Assembly (NCBI GenBank): GCA_949318235.1 | Contig: OX439134.1 | Location: 18,473,060 to 18,537,059 of the forward strand | Reading direction: 5' to 3' | Length of the DNA stretch: 64,000 nt | Source of the DNA: Ecdyonurus torrentis | Lineage: Eukaryota; Arthropoda; Insecta; Ephemeroptera; Heptageniidae | Shown here: positions 38,795-49,025 of the stretch, piece by piece | How positions within the stretch are numbered: the first letter of the stretch is position 1 | Layout: each line of letters starts with the position of its first letter | Notes under the pieces: generated by a model | Databases searched by the model: none | What the model saw: the letters and a program-made list of their open reading frames with translations, nothing else | Told to the model about the DNA's origin: nothing | Made by a program: the position numbers and the translations under genes

Positions 38795-38916
38795 GGTCAA
38801 CCACCACCTCTGACAGCCAAGCTAGTGAAGGGAGGTTCAATTACTCATGGCACACCTGTATCTGGTGGCCAACCTCAACCTAACCCTCAACTATTAGCAC
38901 CTGTACCTTCAGCGAG
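38795..38916 (+). CDS. NCOR1: NCoR exon GQPPPL (duplicated at 54128)
   Basis: tttcag|GGT to GCGAG|GTAATA, phase 0 to 2. It encodes GQPPPLTAKLVKGGSITHGT, a GSITxGTP repeat also found in vertebrate NCoR (KGSITQGTP-like). The motif reappears in the next exon (GGSITQGT), supporting identity. Confidence 0.9.
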
Positions 38917-38968
38917 GTAATACATCACTGGGCTTGAAGGAAACTTTGTGTGTGTGTGTTCTGTAACA

Positions 38969-39019
<51 letters not shown>

Positions 39020-39159
39020 AATTCTGCATGAGGGGGGACACTTGCCAATGACAAGTGCTGATTAAGTGAATTTGCCTCTCAGATAGCTGCTTTTTAAAAT
39101 TACTGTTGCATTACTAAATAATGCCTCCACTAATATTGTTTTGAATTTTGTTGTTACAG

Positions 39160-40774
39160 GTATGAAGGTTTAATCCGCGGTCAACCTAAAGAGAGCGGTG
39201 GTTCAATAACCCAAGGCACATCGTTACAACAGCTACACGACAGTAAAAGAAGCACCCCGGCACCTCCACCTAACTCCTACGAGCGTCACGACGTATACAA
39301 ACATCGTTCCTCGCCTCCTCAGCAACAGTTCCAACCCTCGTATTCTCCGGCACCTCCCCCTGCTGCCCCCTCACCTTATCGAGCACCATACGCGATGGAG
39401 CAGCAACTAAGCACACGTCAGATCATCATGAATGACTATATAACATCACAGCAGATGGTAGGAAGACGAGGGTCTGCGGAGAAAGACCCAACTGCAAGAT
39501 TATCCCCGAGAGGAGCGTCACCTCATCACCCTATGTATTACGCTCCAGGTGCTGCAAATGCAATGTACCCGTCTAATTCCCCACAAAGAACGCCCCCTCC
39601 TCCTCAACCCCAACAGAGGCAAGGGGTGATACAGAGACATACAGCACGCCCACAACCACCACCACCAAAACAAATGCTGATGACACAAAAAGCATCACCA
39701 CCACCGCAGCAGAGACATACTGCGTATCCACCTGGCCACGAAGCATTCTCCTCTCTAGTAGACGTAGCATCTCAACAACCCAGCCTCCCGGTACCTAAAG
39801 ATCCACAATCTGGACCACCACCTTTACTTCACGAAGGTCTAGGTAAAGGTCTTGTAGATGCACATCTATTAAATCAACAACATAAATCTATAGAAGAACA
39901 AGAAAAACAACATAATATGTTACAAGATATAAGAAGAAATTATGTAAATTATCAAAGTTATAATGATTTTGTTAAAATGAAAGAACACGATAAAAGATTA
40001 AAAGAATTACATCACGTTATGCAACAACAACAGCATCAACAACATCAACAAGATTTACATCAGTACAATGCATTACAACGACAAAGAGAAAGAGAAAATC
40101 ATATAAGAATGCAACAAGAAATGAGGCATAATGAGATGAGAGCTGCTCAACAAGCCCAACAACAAAACGAGATGCGTCAACAGAATGAAATACGTCAACA
40201 TGAGATGAGACAGAATGAGATACGTCAACAACATGAGATAAGACAGAATGAGGCAAGGCATAATGAAATTAGACAACAGAATGAATTAAGAGCAGCACAA
40301 CAGCAAGACGAGATGAGAATACAGAAGGAGGCTCGTCGACAGAATGAAATAATGCAGGAGTTAAAACAGCAAGAAGAGAGACGACAGCAAGCACGTATGA
40401 TGCAACATCAGTTAGCCGCAGAGGAAGAGCTTAGAAATCAATATCAACAAAGTAAAGAGCGTGAAGCAGCACGCTTGTTAGTGTCTAATTATCAGTACCC
40501 TCCCAGTGGTCCACCCTCGGGGGCAAGTCGTTCTCAAGCTCCTCCGCCACGTGTGATTGGTCCTCCTCCACCTCAAGCCACGCCCCCACCACCTAGACCT
40601 ACCCCTCCCTCTGTGCCAGGTCAGCAGCCTCAAGGACAGGGACAACCGGGTCAAGATTCCTCGACCATGACGGCAGCAAGTTTGATTCACGCGATCATCA
40701 CTCATCAGATCAACCAGTCGTCAGAGCCGGAGCCATCTCCTGCACAACTGAGGCCTTGCGACACGCTCTTCCAG
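39160..40774 (+). CDS. NCOR1: NCoR large Gln/Pro-rich exon with CoRNR helix (duplicated at 54480)
   Basis: ttacag|G to TTCCAG|GTATGT, 1615 bases, phase 2 to 0. It opens YEGLIRGQPKESGGSITQGT, the NCoR repeat. A middle section RQIIMNDYITSQQM resembles a conserved NCoR block. A long Gln/Arg/Met/Glu coiled region (EMRQNEIRQQ type repeats, about 40060-40450) follows, then Pro-rich text, then AASLIHAIITHQINQ (40682-40711 for the core helix), a CoRNR box. The stretch is expected to be mostly disordered apart from the coil and the helix. A nearly identical copy lies at 54480-56085. Confidence 0.93.
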
Positions 40775-40872
40775 GTATGTTACTGTAGCCCTATAGGGGG
40801 TAATATCAAGACCCTGCGAAATAATTGTGCATTTAAAAACAAAGTAATGCATGCTCTCTTTTGAATAGTATT

Positions 40873-40982
40873 AATGCTGTTCGTAAACCCTGTTCTCTGC
40901 ACCAAAAATGACGATCGCCTATGGTTATTCAAATGGAATGCACATTTTTTGGTGCAAGAGAAAAGGGTTTACGAACTGCATT
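40873..40982. mobile_element. 110-bp MITE, family D, copy 3 in the NCoR intron, target duplication ATT
   Basis: AATGCTGTTCGTAAACCC to GGGTTTACGAACTGCATT, flanked by ATT. It lies in the intron after the large Gln exon. The same insertion is present in the duplicate at 56184 and absent from the third tail at 52143. Confidence 0.9.
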
Positions 40983-41433
40983 ATTGTGTTTGCATAGATA
41001 TTTAAATTTCGTTTTATAGTTCTACCTTTTTATTATTATATGCAGTGTAATTAAAAGTTTTTATTGTGTTCCATGTATTTCAGAGTAGTAATTTTCCATT
41101 GCTGAATAATAAATTAATTTCAGTTTTCTATAATTATTCATCAAAAGAAACATTTTAAATTACTTAGAATCTTACTCCTGGTAACAAAAAAAATATTATT
41201 CAAGTGGGATGACTTTGGCCAAAATTTCAAAGATTAATTACTCTGTAACCAAGCTCTTAGAAAAATGAAACAATTTTTAAAGATAGTGCAAAAATCAAGC
41301 TTTATTTAAGTTTTTGTGTAGAGTTTCTATGAGCTTTAACTAGAGCAAAAAAATAGTTGTTGAAAATGTGGCCCCACTTGAGGTTACTTAAAATGTTGTT
41401 AAAAATGTTAATATTTTTTATTAAATGTTACAG

Positions 41434-42744
41434 AGTTTTCAAAGAGAAGGTCCCGCCACTTCAAATCAACCCAACCCTGCAGGACCTCAATCTTCATCAG
41501 TGGGTGAAAGTGCAAACTCTCCCCGCAAACCTCCGTCTCACGCAAGCGCAGAAAGTGACGGCAAACCTGTGATCACTCTCGGAGAACACATAGACTCCAT
41601 CATCACCAAGGATCTAGCATCAAGTGCCCCCTCTCCTAACTATCGTAATTACGAAACACCACAGTCCTCTGCAGAACATTGGAAATTACGTCGTAAAGAA
41701 GCAGAAAAAGAACACAATAAACAACAACAGCAGCAACAACAACAACAACAACAACAACAACAAGCACCTCCTACCACATCTTCGTCGTCGTTAGCACCTA
41801 ATGAAAGACAAATCATAAGAATAGCACAACCCACCTCCCCCAGACCTCCTTACCACGAACCAGTATCCCCTCCCGAACAATCAGCACCTACTCCCGAACA
41901 AGCTGCCCAACATTGGTTACCGGGAATGTCACTTAATTTCATGCATCAGAGGTTTCATCCTGATAGGAGTGGTAATCCACCTCCTACAAGTACACCTAAT
42001 GATGCAGCTAATAGACAAGGAAAATCTCATACTGGATTATCACCTTTAGATTACGTCAAAAATCGTATTGTAGAAGTAATGAGAACTTCGGAAGAAGATC
42101 ATGGTAAATCTGAATATAAGAGACCTGCGGAAGATGTGGACGATGGCGATAATAAAAGATTTAGAGCGTCCCCAGCTACCAGTAAAGACGACGAGAAACG
42201 TGAAAATACTAGTGAGAAAAATGATCCTCCCTCCGCTGATTCCCCACAATCCACAGATATGGTAATAGATGAAGAACAAGGCAAAGCTGATTCACCCAAT
42301 ACAACGTACTATCCACCTAATTCTAAATCTGATTCCTATTTCCCACCAACCACTTACGCTTATCCTTTTTCTGCACTAAATGTTAGAGCTATACCACCTA
42401 CGCCAACAACCAACAATGCTCCTGTTGTAACTACACAACAACAACAACAACAACAGCAACAACAACAGCAACAACAACAGCAACAACAACAACAACAATC
42501 TCAACAACCTAATCCATCCCCACAAGTTACAAATGCACCATCTACTTCTGCTACAATTATTACAACTGCCTCAACTACTCAACAACAACAACAACAACAA
42601 CAACAACAAGTTGCGAGACCAGTTCAAACTAGTACAAACTTAACACCTACGACAGAAACAACAAGTTCGTCAAGTAATCGTAATGTCGAACCTGCCCCAC
42701 TGCTCTCTTCTCAATATGAACCTTTAAGTGATGCGGAAGATTAA
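41434..42744 (+). CDS. NCOR1: NCoR terminal exon: CoRNR helix, polyQ tracts, C-terminus
   Basis: ttacag|AGT to stop TAA at 42742-42744, 436 codons. VITLGEHIDSIITKDL (helix core 41578-41616) is very close to the vertebrate receptor-interaction helix ITLADHICQIITQDF. Further on come PLDYVKNRIVEVMRTSEE, three Gln tracts (near 41720-41762, 42434-42500 and 42580-42610), an acidic segment, and the end APLLSSQYEPLSDAED, which resembles the conserved C-terminus of NCoR/SMRT. Gln codons are mostly CAA with CAG interruptions. This exon is not part of the duplication, so the downstream chimeric gene lacks this helix and end. Confidence 0.95.
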   Translation, partial: SFQREGPATSNQPNPAGPQSSSVGESANSPRKPPSHASAESDGKPVITLGEHIDSIITKDLASSAPSPNYRNYETPQSSAEHWKLRRKEAEKEHNKQQQQQQQQQQQQQQAPPTTSSSSLAPNERQIIRIAQPTSPRPPYHEPVSPPEQSAPTPEQAAQHWLPGMSLNFMHQRFHPDRSGNPPPTSTPNDAANRQGKSHTGLSPLDYVKNRIVEVMRTSEEDHGKSEYKRPAEDVDDGDNKRFRASPATSKDDEKRENTSEKNDPPSADSPQSTDMVIDEEQGKADSPNTTYYPPNSKSDSYFPPTTYAYPFSALNVRAIPPTPTTNNAPVVTTQQQQQQQQQQQQQQQQQQQQQSQQPNPSPQVTNAPSTSATIITTASTTQQQQQQQQQQVARPVQTSTNLTPTTETTSSSSNRNVEPAPLLSSQYEPLSDAED

Positions 42745-43089
42745 AAAAAAAAAGTGTATGGGTGTATATGTGAGTGTGTGTACATATTATATTAACATAT
42801 ATAAGAAAAAATTAATATTAATAATATCCCTTTAATATAAACATTTTTAACAAGGGATTTTAAACATAACTATTATTATTATTATAAATTTAATTATTCC
42901 TTATTAAAGAAAAGCATTTTATAAATGGATTAAAAAAATACTAAAGACTTATATTATATAATTTAAAAGAAAAAGAAATGAATACTTCTTTATTTTATTG
43001 TATTATTATTTCAAAAAAACAAACTCTCTATAATATAGTATGATTGTTAAAATGAAAATGGTGGACTTTTATTATAAAGGTATAAAATA

Positions 43090-43095
<6 letters not shown>

Positions 43096-43160
<65 letters not shown>
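43096..43160. repeat. (AT)n microsatellite in the NCoR 3' UTR
   Basis: Uninterrupted AT repeat of about 65 bases. Confidence 0.95.
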
Positions 43161-43163
<3 letters not shown>

Positions 43164-43219
43164 GGTGGTGGAAATATAAAATATTATACTAAAAAAATAA
43201 AAAATATTTAACACTAATT

Positions 43220-43257
<38 letters not shown>

Positions 43258-43746
43258 ATAATAAAATGAATAAACAAGAAAAAGTTAAAAGTCAAATAGA
43301 AAAAAATATATGTATATATTATTTCTATGACTTAAATGTACATTGCTCTTCTTTTTTTTTTCTTGTATATTGTGTGTATGGGCACATTGCCTATTATAAA
43401 AAAAAAAACATTAATAATATTCTGCAATTAATAATAATAATAATAAAATTATTATAATTATAATTACCGTGATGGTTTTTAAAAATAATTATTAAATAAA
43501 TAAAATTATGAACAAAAGAAAAAAAATGGTGACAAAAAAAATTAAGTTAAATGGCTGCATATTTTTTTTTATAGTTGTAAGGTGATTAATTATAATATTA
43601 TTGTAAGAATGTATAAGGAATATAAAAATAATAAGTGAAAAAACAAAAAACAAAAACATAAACACTCTTTAATGTAGTGTATGTCGTTTGAATGTATGAT
43701 TGAAAAAAAACAAACAAAACAAATATGTTGTTATTTTTGTTGGCAA

Positions 43747-43752
43747 AATAAA
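43747..43752 (+). promoter_or_regulatory. Candidate polyadenylation signal of NCoR
   Basis: AATAAA followed by TTTTTGTTATTAATTTTTGT-type T/G-rich sequence within 40 bases, a normal polyadenylation context. Earlier AATAAA copies near 43195, 43490 and 43500 could also be used. Confidence 0.5.
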
Positions 43753-43874
43753 ATCAAGTGTCAAGTTAATTATTTTTGTTATTAATTTTTGTGTTACATT
43801 TTATCCTCTTCAAATTATGATATGTGTAAATGTGTATCTTACTATACATACTTGAAAATTGTCAAATATGAAGT

Positions 43875-43916
<42 letters not shown>

Positions 43917-43981
43917 CAATTTTGTTTGTTTAGATGTGTATTTTAATTTTATATGGCAAGATTAAACTCAATTTTGTGTCC

Positions 43982-44325
43982 TTAAAGGCATAGAAAACAT
44001 GAAACAACATGTTCTTTTTAATAATTAAATAATTAAACACAAAATGGGACCTACAATACTGATGATAATTTTTACTAGAATGTAAATGTGGCCCCACAAG
44101 AGAGCGTGAAAAAACTGTAAAGTATGCAATTTGCGTGAATATTTCTGTTTATGACGTCAGAAACAGGCAAAAAAAAGAATGAAAATGTTGTGCGGGTTGC
44201 ATAAATTGAAATTTTCTGATCACTGCAACGTCACTACAGTTGAGTTTTGAGACCAATTAATGTTATTTATGTAAGTCCCATCATGTGTTTTGTTTCTTAT
44301 GTTTTCATGTTGTCTATGCCTTTAA
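43982..44325. mobile_element. TTAA MITE, family B, inverted copy 6
   Basis: Bounded by TTAAAGGCATAGAAAACATG and CATGTTGTCTATGCCTTTAA, with TGACGTCA at 44152-44159. It lies just past the NCoR 3' end and directly abuts the hairpin at 44326-44481, sharing one TTAA. Confidence 0.85.
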
Positions 44326-44481
44326 GGTAGAGATAGTGGTAAAAATATTGCGTTTTTATTGTGACAGCAATAGTAAACTAGCTTTCTGATTGGCTAGTAG
44401 GAACCCTCTAGCCAATCAGAGAGCTAGTTTACTATCGCTGTCACAATAAAAACATGATATTTTTTACCGCTGTCTCTATCT
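44326..44481. mobile_element. TTAA-bounded hairpin, 156 bp
   Basis: GGTAGAGATAGTGGTAAAAA and TTTTTTACCGCTGTCTCTATC pair, and the arms continue through AAACTAGCT..GATTGGCTAG and CTAGCCAATCAGAGAGCTAG. TTAA lies at both edges (44322-44325 and 44482-44485), the left one shared with the adjacent family B element. Confidence 0.85.
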
Positions 44482-45065
44482 TTAAATGCAAAACACCTAA
44501 TGTGCTCTGCTATATAGCCATTTGACCTTGAAAAAAAAAATCTTTACTTTGGCGCCAAATTAAGGATTTGACCATTTCATTTGAAGCACTCAAAATTTAA
44601 GATTACTTGTAGGGTATATAGCTGAGGACCATACGCATATCTTGTTAGCAGATGTGTTACTGAAAAAAAAAAAACAAGAAAATTATTCTCTTCGTAACCA
44701 ATAAAACTAGAGACTTTAAACTTGAAAATTTTGATACCTATATGAATTGGACTCAAAGGTGGCAATAAAAATGTTCTTACCTCAATATTTCTCAAAGTTT
44801 CAAAAGTAGCAAGTCAATCTTTTCTTTTTAAATGATCTGTAAAAAGCCATTAGCATACCAATAATTGGGTTTTTAGAACATATTGATTATTCAACAACTT
44901 TTTAATACTAATTAAAGTAAACTAATTAATAACTTAGGAGCACAAAATTAAATACAAATCAAATTCAAATAGTTCATTTACATTTAAGGGTTATATCTGT
45001 CTCATGGTTGTAAATTAAGATGTTTTGAAGATAGGTGTATGTGCCACTGTCCCTTCCTATAAGCA

Positions 45066-45233
45066 TATCGAGGGTGCTCCGCTATAATGTCCTAAGTCCA
45101 CTTGACCTTGAAAAATAAAAAATCGTCGGATCAACCCCAAATTTTGGATTTATCCATTTCAGGTCATTTGCAGCAAAAAATATTTTTCAAGGTCAAATGG
45201 ACTTAGGACATTATAGCGGAGCACCCTCGATAT
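45066..45233. mobile_element. Hairpin MITE, family E, near-perfect copy
   Basis: ATATCGAGGGTGCTCCGCTA and TAGCGGAGCACCCTCGATAT are exact inverse ends, and the arms continue through CCTAAGTCCA and TGGACTTAGG. About 168 bp in total. Confidence 0.9.
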
Positions 45234-45388
45234 GTATAATTATTAGCTTGCTACTGCATGCCTCTTTGCAACCTGTTTCACTCTTTTGATTTGTTTAATA
45301 TCTGACCAGGGTTAAAACAAAAGATTCTATCACATGCAATTCATTTCTGTCAGTCATAAATTAATATCCAATTCTCCAATTCTATCTC

Positions 45389-45436
<48 letters not shown>

Positions 45437-45597
45437 CACATCTTTATATCAATAGAAAATTTACAAAGAAAATTGATAGGAGAAACCGGCAAGAGATTTA
45501 CCACAAAGAAGAGAGACACATAGCTCAGTGAAAATCTTGCTATAGGTCACAAATAAAAAAAAAAAAAAAAAAAAAAAAAACTAACACATTGAATATC

Positions 45598-45735
45598 TTT
45601 GGGCACTTAATTCCAAGGGAAATGGAGTGTGTTTTCCCTTCATCAGTCCTTACATACTCGGATAGAAATTATATGCATGATCTCCGAGTATGTAAGGACA
45701 CTCCATTTCTCTTGGAGCTTCGTGCCAAATCCAAT
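45598..45735. repeat. Fold-back element with CATCAGTCCTTACA core
   Basis: TTTGGGCACTTAATTCCAAG pairs with CTTGGAGCTTCGTGCCAAAT, and the arms include GGAAATGGAGTGT and ACACTCCATTTC. Same family as 38513-38622. It is followed by the GATTTTCACCAAACTATGGG motif found in other copies. Confidence 0.75.
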
Positions 45736-46024
45736 ATTTGATGGTTTTTTGTCTCTGCAAGGAAGATTTTCACCAAACTATGGGACTCTCTCTTCATTAT
45801 GGTAAGGCCAGCATTGTTTTCTCCTCTCCTTTTCTTTCAAGTTAATTACGTCTTAAATATATAAAAATAGGTTTTATTTAGCTTGAAATGCAATGTTTGA
45901 AATCTTGTAATAATAATTAGTGCAAGTAAAGAATATTGCTAACATTTTTATGAGCTAAACTATGGTTGAAACCAAGGCTGGTGGGATTGAGCAGGCTGGC
46001 CAAGTTCACTAAAAAACTTGGTCA

Positions 46025-46322
46025 AAAGGAGTAATAATAAATAATAGGATTCTACCAGCAAGGGCCTTACCACAGTAGAAGTTCTATGGAGAGGTGGAGG
46101 TCTCGCGTGGCACAGTATTTTGTTATAAAAAGTTTGTTTTATAACAGCTTTTGTCATGTGTTAATGACATTATCAATTCAAGAAGAAATTTACTTGAGCA
46201 CATCACTGAGCAGTGTCTCGTCTTGTCAAAATACTGTGCCAAGCAAGACCTCGACCTCTCCATAGAACTTTTACTGTGGTAAGGCCCTTGCTGGTAATTC
46301 TATCCTATTCTTTATTATTGAT
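46025..46322. repeat. Long fold-back element, family J, copy 1
   Basis: The arm with CCAGCAAGGGCCTTACCACA and GTTCTATGGAGAGG is mirrored as CCTCTCCATAGAAC and TGTGGTAAGGCCCTTGCTGG. The centre has CTTGAGCACATCACTGAG. Confidence 0.8.
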
Positions 46323-46787
46323 CCTAACCGCAATGGTTTTTTCCTTAAATTGATCAAAATAAGTAACACCACTTTTTGCCACTATGGATTTGTTTCCTAC
46401 TAGTTGCTGGTAGAGAACTTTAATAGAGAAGTGGCTTCCCCATGTTTTAGGCAGACTCACATGTACAAAACATTTCAAGGCACCAATAGCAGCCCCAGGC
46501 CATTCTGAGACACCAATCAGAGAGCTCTTAAGCACACTTTTGCTCTGTTAAATGTTCTGATTGGTGCCTCGGAGTGGCCTGTTCTGGGCTAAGTGATGTG
46601 GGCTTACTGTTTGCATATGCAGGGTAGACCTAAAATAAGGGGATGTCACTTCTCTGTATAAGTTCTCTAGTCGCTAGATAAAATTGAAAAGTGGATACTG
46701 GCAGCCTCCTCAATCCTGCCAGCCTCGGTTGAAACAAGAAACAAGGCAACAGTGTGATGCATACCGGAGACAAGGAAGCTGTTGCTG

Positions 46788-46868
46788 ATGGAGCTGGCTA
46801 ATGGACTTCTCAATGCTACAGGCAACATGGATGTGTATCAAGAAACTTACGAGCAAACCTCTTGGACT
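46788..46868 (+). CDS. Doubtful first coding exon (27 codons)
   Basis: From an ATG it reads MELANGLLNATGNMDVYQET and ends TCTTGGACT|GTGAGT in phase 0. Upstream there is GTATAAG (near 46656), an octamer-like GTTTGCATATGC (near 46610) and two ATTGGT/ACCAAT boxes, a promoter-like order. The frame has a TGA shortly before the ATG. It could be an alternative first exon of the chimeric gene, because phase 0 suits the exon at 52501, or it could be a chance frame. No homology is recognised. Confidence 0.25.
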
Positions 46869-47278
46869 GTGAGTAGCAAACTACTTTTGATGATTAAATA
46901 ATGGAGAAGTAACAATATAGATTTAATAATTAAAATAATAGACAAAAACAAATGAAATTTAGTAACTGCAATTTCTAAGTAGTGAAATAGAGAAAGAATG
47001 GGGTTAATTAAGAATTTACATCATATGGAATACCAATGATTATTAAATGTTTGGAAAGAAAAAAAAAAAGAAAAAAAATCCGGATTCCGGTTTTAATATA
47101 TCATAGAAAAGTGTAGAGAAATAAAAAATAAAACAGTGCCTTTTTTACCTTGATGAAGTTTATAGCTAGGTGAAGATCTTGACAGAACAGTTATCACAAT
47201 GTTTACTTAATGAAATATTAATGAAAGCTTAGATAGATACACTGTAAGCAACTGAAGAAGAGGGCTGTAGCCCTCTAA

Positions 47279-47528
47279 ACATCCTAACAAACCTGAAAAT
47301 CAATATTGATTTGGCCACAGTCATTGATTTCTAATTTATTTTCCATTCACAAAATGACACTGACGTCACAGCTCGCCCTTTTTACGCGCGCGTAAAACAA
47401 ACAAGCTGTGACATCAGTGACCGCCAGCGGCATTTTGTGAATGGAAAATAAATTAGAAATCAATGCTGATTTTCAGGTTTGTTAGGATATTACACAACTT
47501 TTTTGTTCACGGTGTTCTACGCCTTTAA
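47279..47528. mobile_element. TTAA fold-back MITE, family C, copy 2 (5' end missing)
   Basis: Starts within the element at ATCCTAACAAACCTGAAAAT and keeps the full right end CTACGCCTTTAA. The right arm has lost part of the segment seen in copies 1 and 3. CACTGACGTCACAGC is present. Confidence 0.8.
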
Positions 47529-48311
47529 TTGATGTAAATATTTGTGTTATTTGCCATCAAGAACTTAATTCACCAAGCTATGGACTTTGTCATAGCAAAA
47601 CACTGCTTGTTGGCTTTCCTATAATTTCCTTTGATAATGAACTTGTTAACAGAGTAACATGAGATGCGCTTAATTATAGGCCTAATTAATGCTCTATACA
47701 TTAATATTTTTTGGCCTAGGCTACAACTTACTTTCTCTACCAGTGCTTTTCTGTCAGTTTATAAGCTCACAATATCTCCCATTCTCCAATTTTTCTGTAT
47801 CTATGTTTGTATTTTTCTATCAAATCTTTTTAAGTACTGTATTGAAGTTGATTGTTTGGTAAACTTTAACTCATAGAGATTAGTATTAAAAGAAAAAAAT
47901 GAAGAATGAGAAGAAGCTGATAGGTATGTACACTGTCCATGTTTCATGAAAGGAAAGGTTGCTTTTAAAAGAAAGAGACTCATTACTGAATATTGTTATA
48001 TTAGCAAAAATAATAATAATTTATTTAATGTTGTATTTGTATGAATAGCCTTACTTACTTACTGGCCTGAAAATACAAAACCAAATGGTATATAATTCAC
48101 AGGAGGGGACCATACATATTATGTCCCTCAACCCGACTGTAGCATCACAATAGCATCACAAAGAGGGGTTAAAAAACTCTATAGTAGAGGCAACTTTAGA
48201 AATTTCTGACACCATGAAATCCAGGTCTATACTAGAACTTGTAAAGCAGGTTGTGTACTTTACAAGTTTTCCTCTCAGTTTGTGAGAGTACTGAAGGGTT
48301 AAGGGACGTGA

Positions 48312-49025
48312 TATGAGTGTGTATCACATGGTTTCATGTGGCACACAGTTTTAGTCATAAAAATGTTCATAACTGATAGCTTTCATCAATAACATTATCA
48401 ATCAAAGAAGAGATTTACTTGAGCACATTGCATGAGCAGTACGTAGTCTTGTACTGTACTGTGAAGTGCTCAAGTAAATCTCTACTTTGATTGATAGTGT
48501 CATTAACATATAAGATTTGTTAAGGAAAATAAACCATCACGGTTAGGTATGAAAATTTTGAAAGAAAAGGATAGGAGAAACCAGCAAGGGCCTTACCATA
48601 GTGAAGAGAGTCCCATAGTTCGGTGAAAATCTTGCTAGCACAGATATAAAAAACTGACACATTGGAAATATTTCGGCAATTAACTCCTAGAGAGATGGAG
48701 CATGTTATGCCTTCATCAGTCCTTACAGACTCAGAAGGCATAACACGCTCCATCTCTCTTGGAGTTAATTGCCGAAATATTTCCAATGTGTTAGTTTTTT
48801 TATATCTGTGCTAGCAAGATTTTCACCGAACTATGGGACTCATCTCTTCACTATGGTAAGGCCCTTGCTGGTTTATCCTATCTTTTTCTTTCATTAACAT
48901 ATAAGATGAAATAAAAAAGCTATCAATTATGAACATTTTTATAATTAAAACTCTGTGCCATGTGAGACCTCGACCTCTCCATAGCACTTTTACTGTGGTA
49001 AGGCCCTTTGCTATGGTAATTCTAT
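48312..49025. repeat. Composite fold-back element, family J, with a nested 335-bp palindrome
   Basis: The left part contains a palindrome (48385-48512: GATTTACTTGAGCAC and GTGCTCAAGTAAATC) and the outer right part has CCTCGACCTCTCCATAG. Between them, 48559-48893 is itself a near-perfect palindrome with arms of about 165 bases. TCATTAACATATAAGAT occurs on both sides of the nested part. Confidence 0.75.
48559..48893. mobile_element. Near-perfect 335-bp palindrome
   Basis: TGAAAGAAAAGGATAGGAGA pairs with TATCTTTTTCTTTCA at the other end. Long runs such as GGCAATTAACTCC..GAGAGATGGAG and its mirror match almost base for base. The small loop is CTTCATCAGTCCTTACAGACT-like. The symmetry suggests a recent insertion or active arm correction. 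Confidence 0.85.

Larger units (their letters stand above)
736..43752 (+). other. NCOR1: Gene span: NCoR/SMRT nuclear receptor co-repressor, 3' part
   Basis: Fifteen exons with GT-AG borders join into one open frame of 1760 codons plus stop. The gene starts before the window; SANT1 is entered mid-domain. NCoR/SMRT proteins are large nuclear scaffolds that bind HDAC3 and TBL1 through their N-terminal half and unliganded nuclear receptors through C-terminal CoRNR helices, silencing target genes. Visible here are the SANT1 end, a Cys-rich block, SANT2, three CoRNR-like helices (LMLNVIERTLM, LIHAIITHQI, LGEHIDSIITKDL) and a C-terminus LLSSQYEPLSDAED that resembles the vertebrate end. Invertebrates usually have one such gene, so it stands for both NCOR1 and NCOR2. 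Identity is very secure; some alternative exons may be missed. Part of the gene is duplicated at 52.4-56.8 kb. Confidence 0.93.
42745..43770 (+). other. NCoR 3' untranslated region
   Basis: The sequence after the stop codon is very AT-rich, with an (AT)n run (43096-43160), a poly-T run (43222-43252) and no convincing coding frame. It ends near an AATAAA followed by a T/G-rich stretch, so about 1 kb of 3' UTR is inferred. Confidence 0.6.

Noticed and set aside
39573..40705. Several minus-strand open frames opposite the large NCoR exon
   Set aside because: Shadows of the Gln/Arg-rich coding strand; they have no splice sites or independent pattern.
46305..46535. Minus-strand open frame of 76 codons
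   Set aside because: It begins in the arm of a fold-back repeat and has no splice context or recognised domain.
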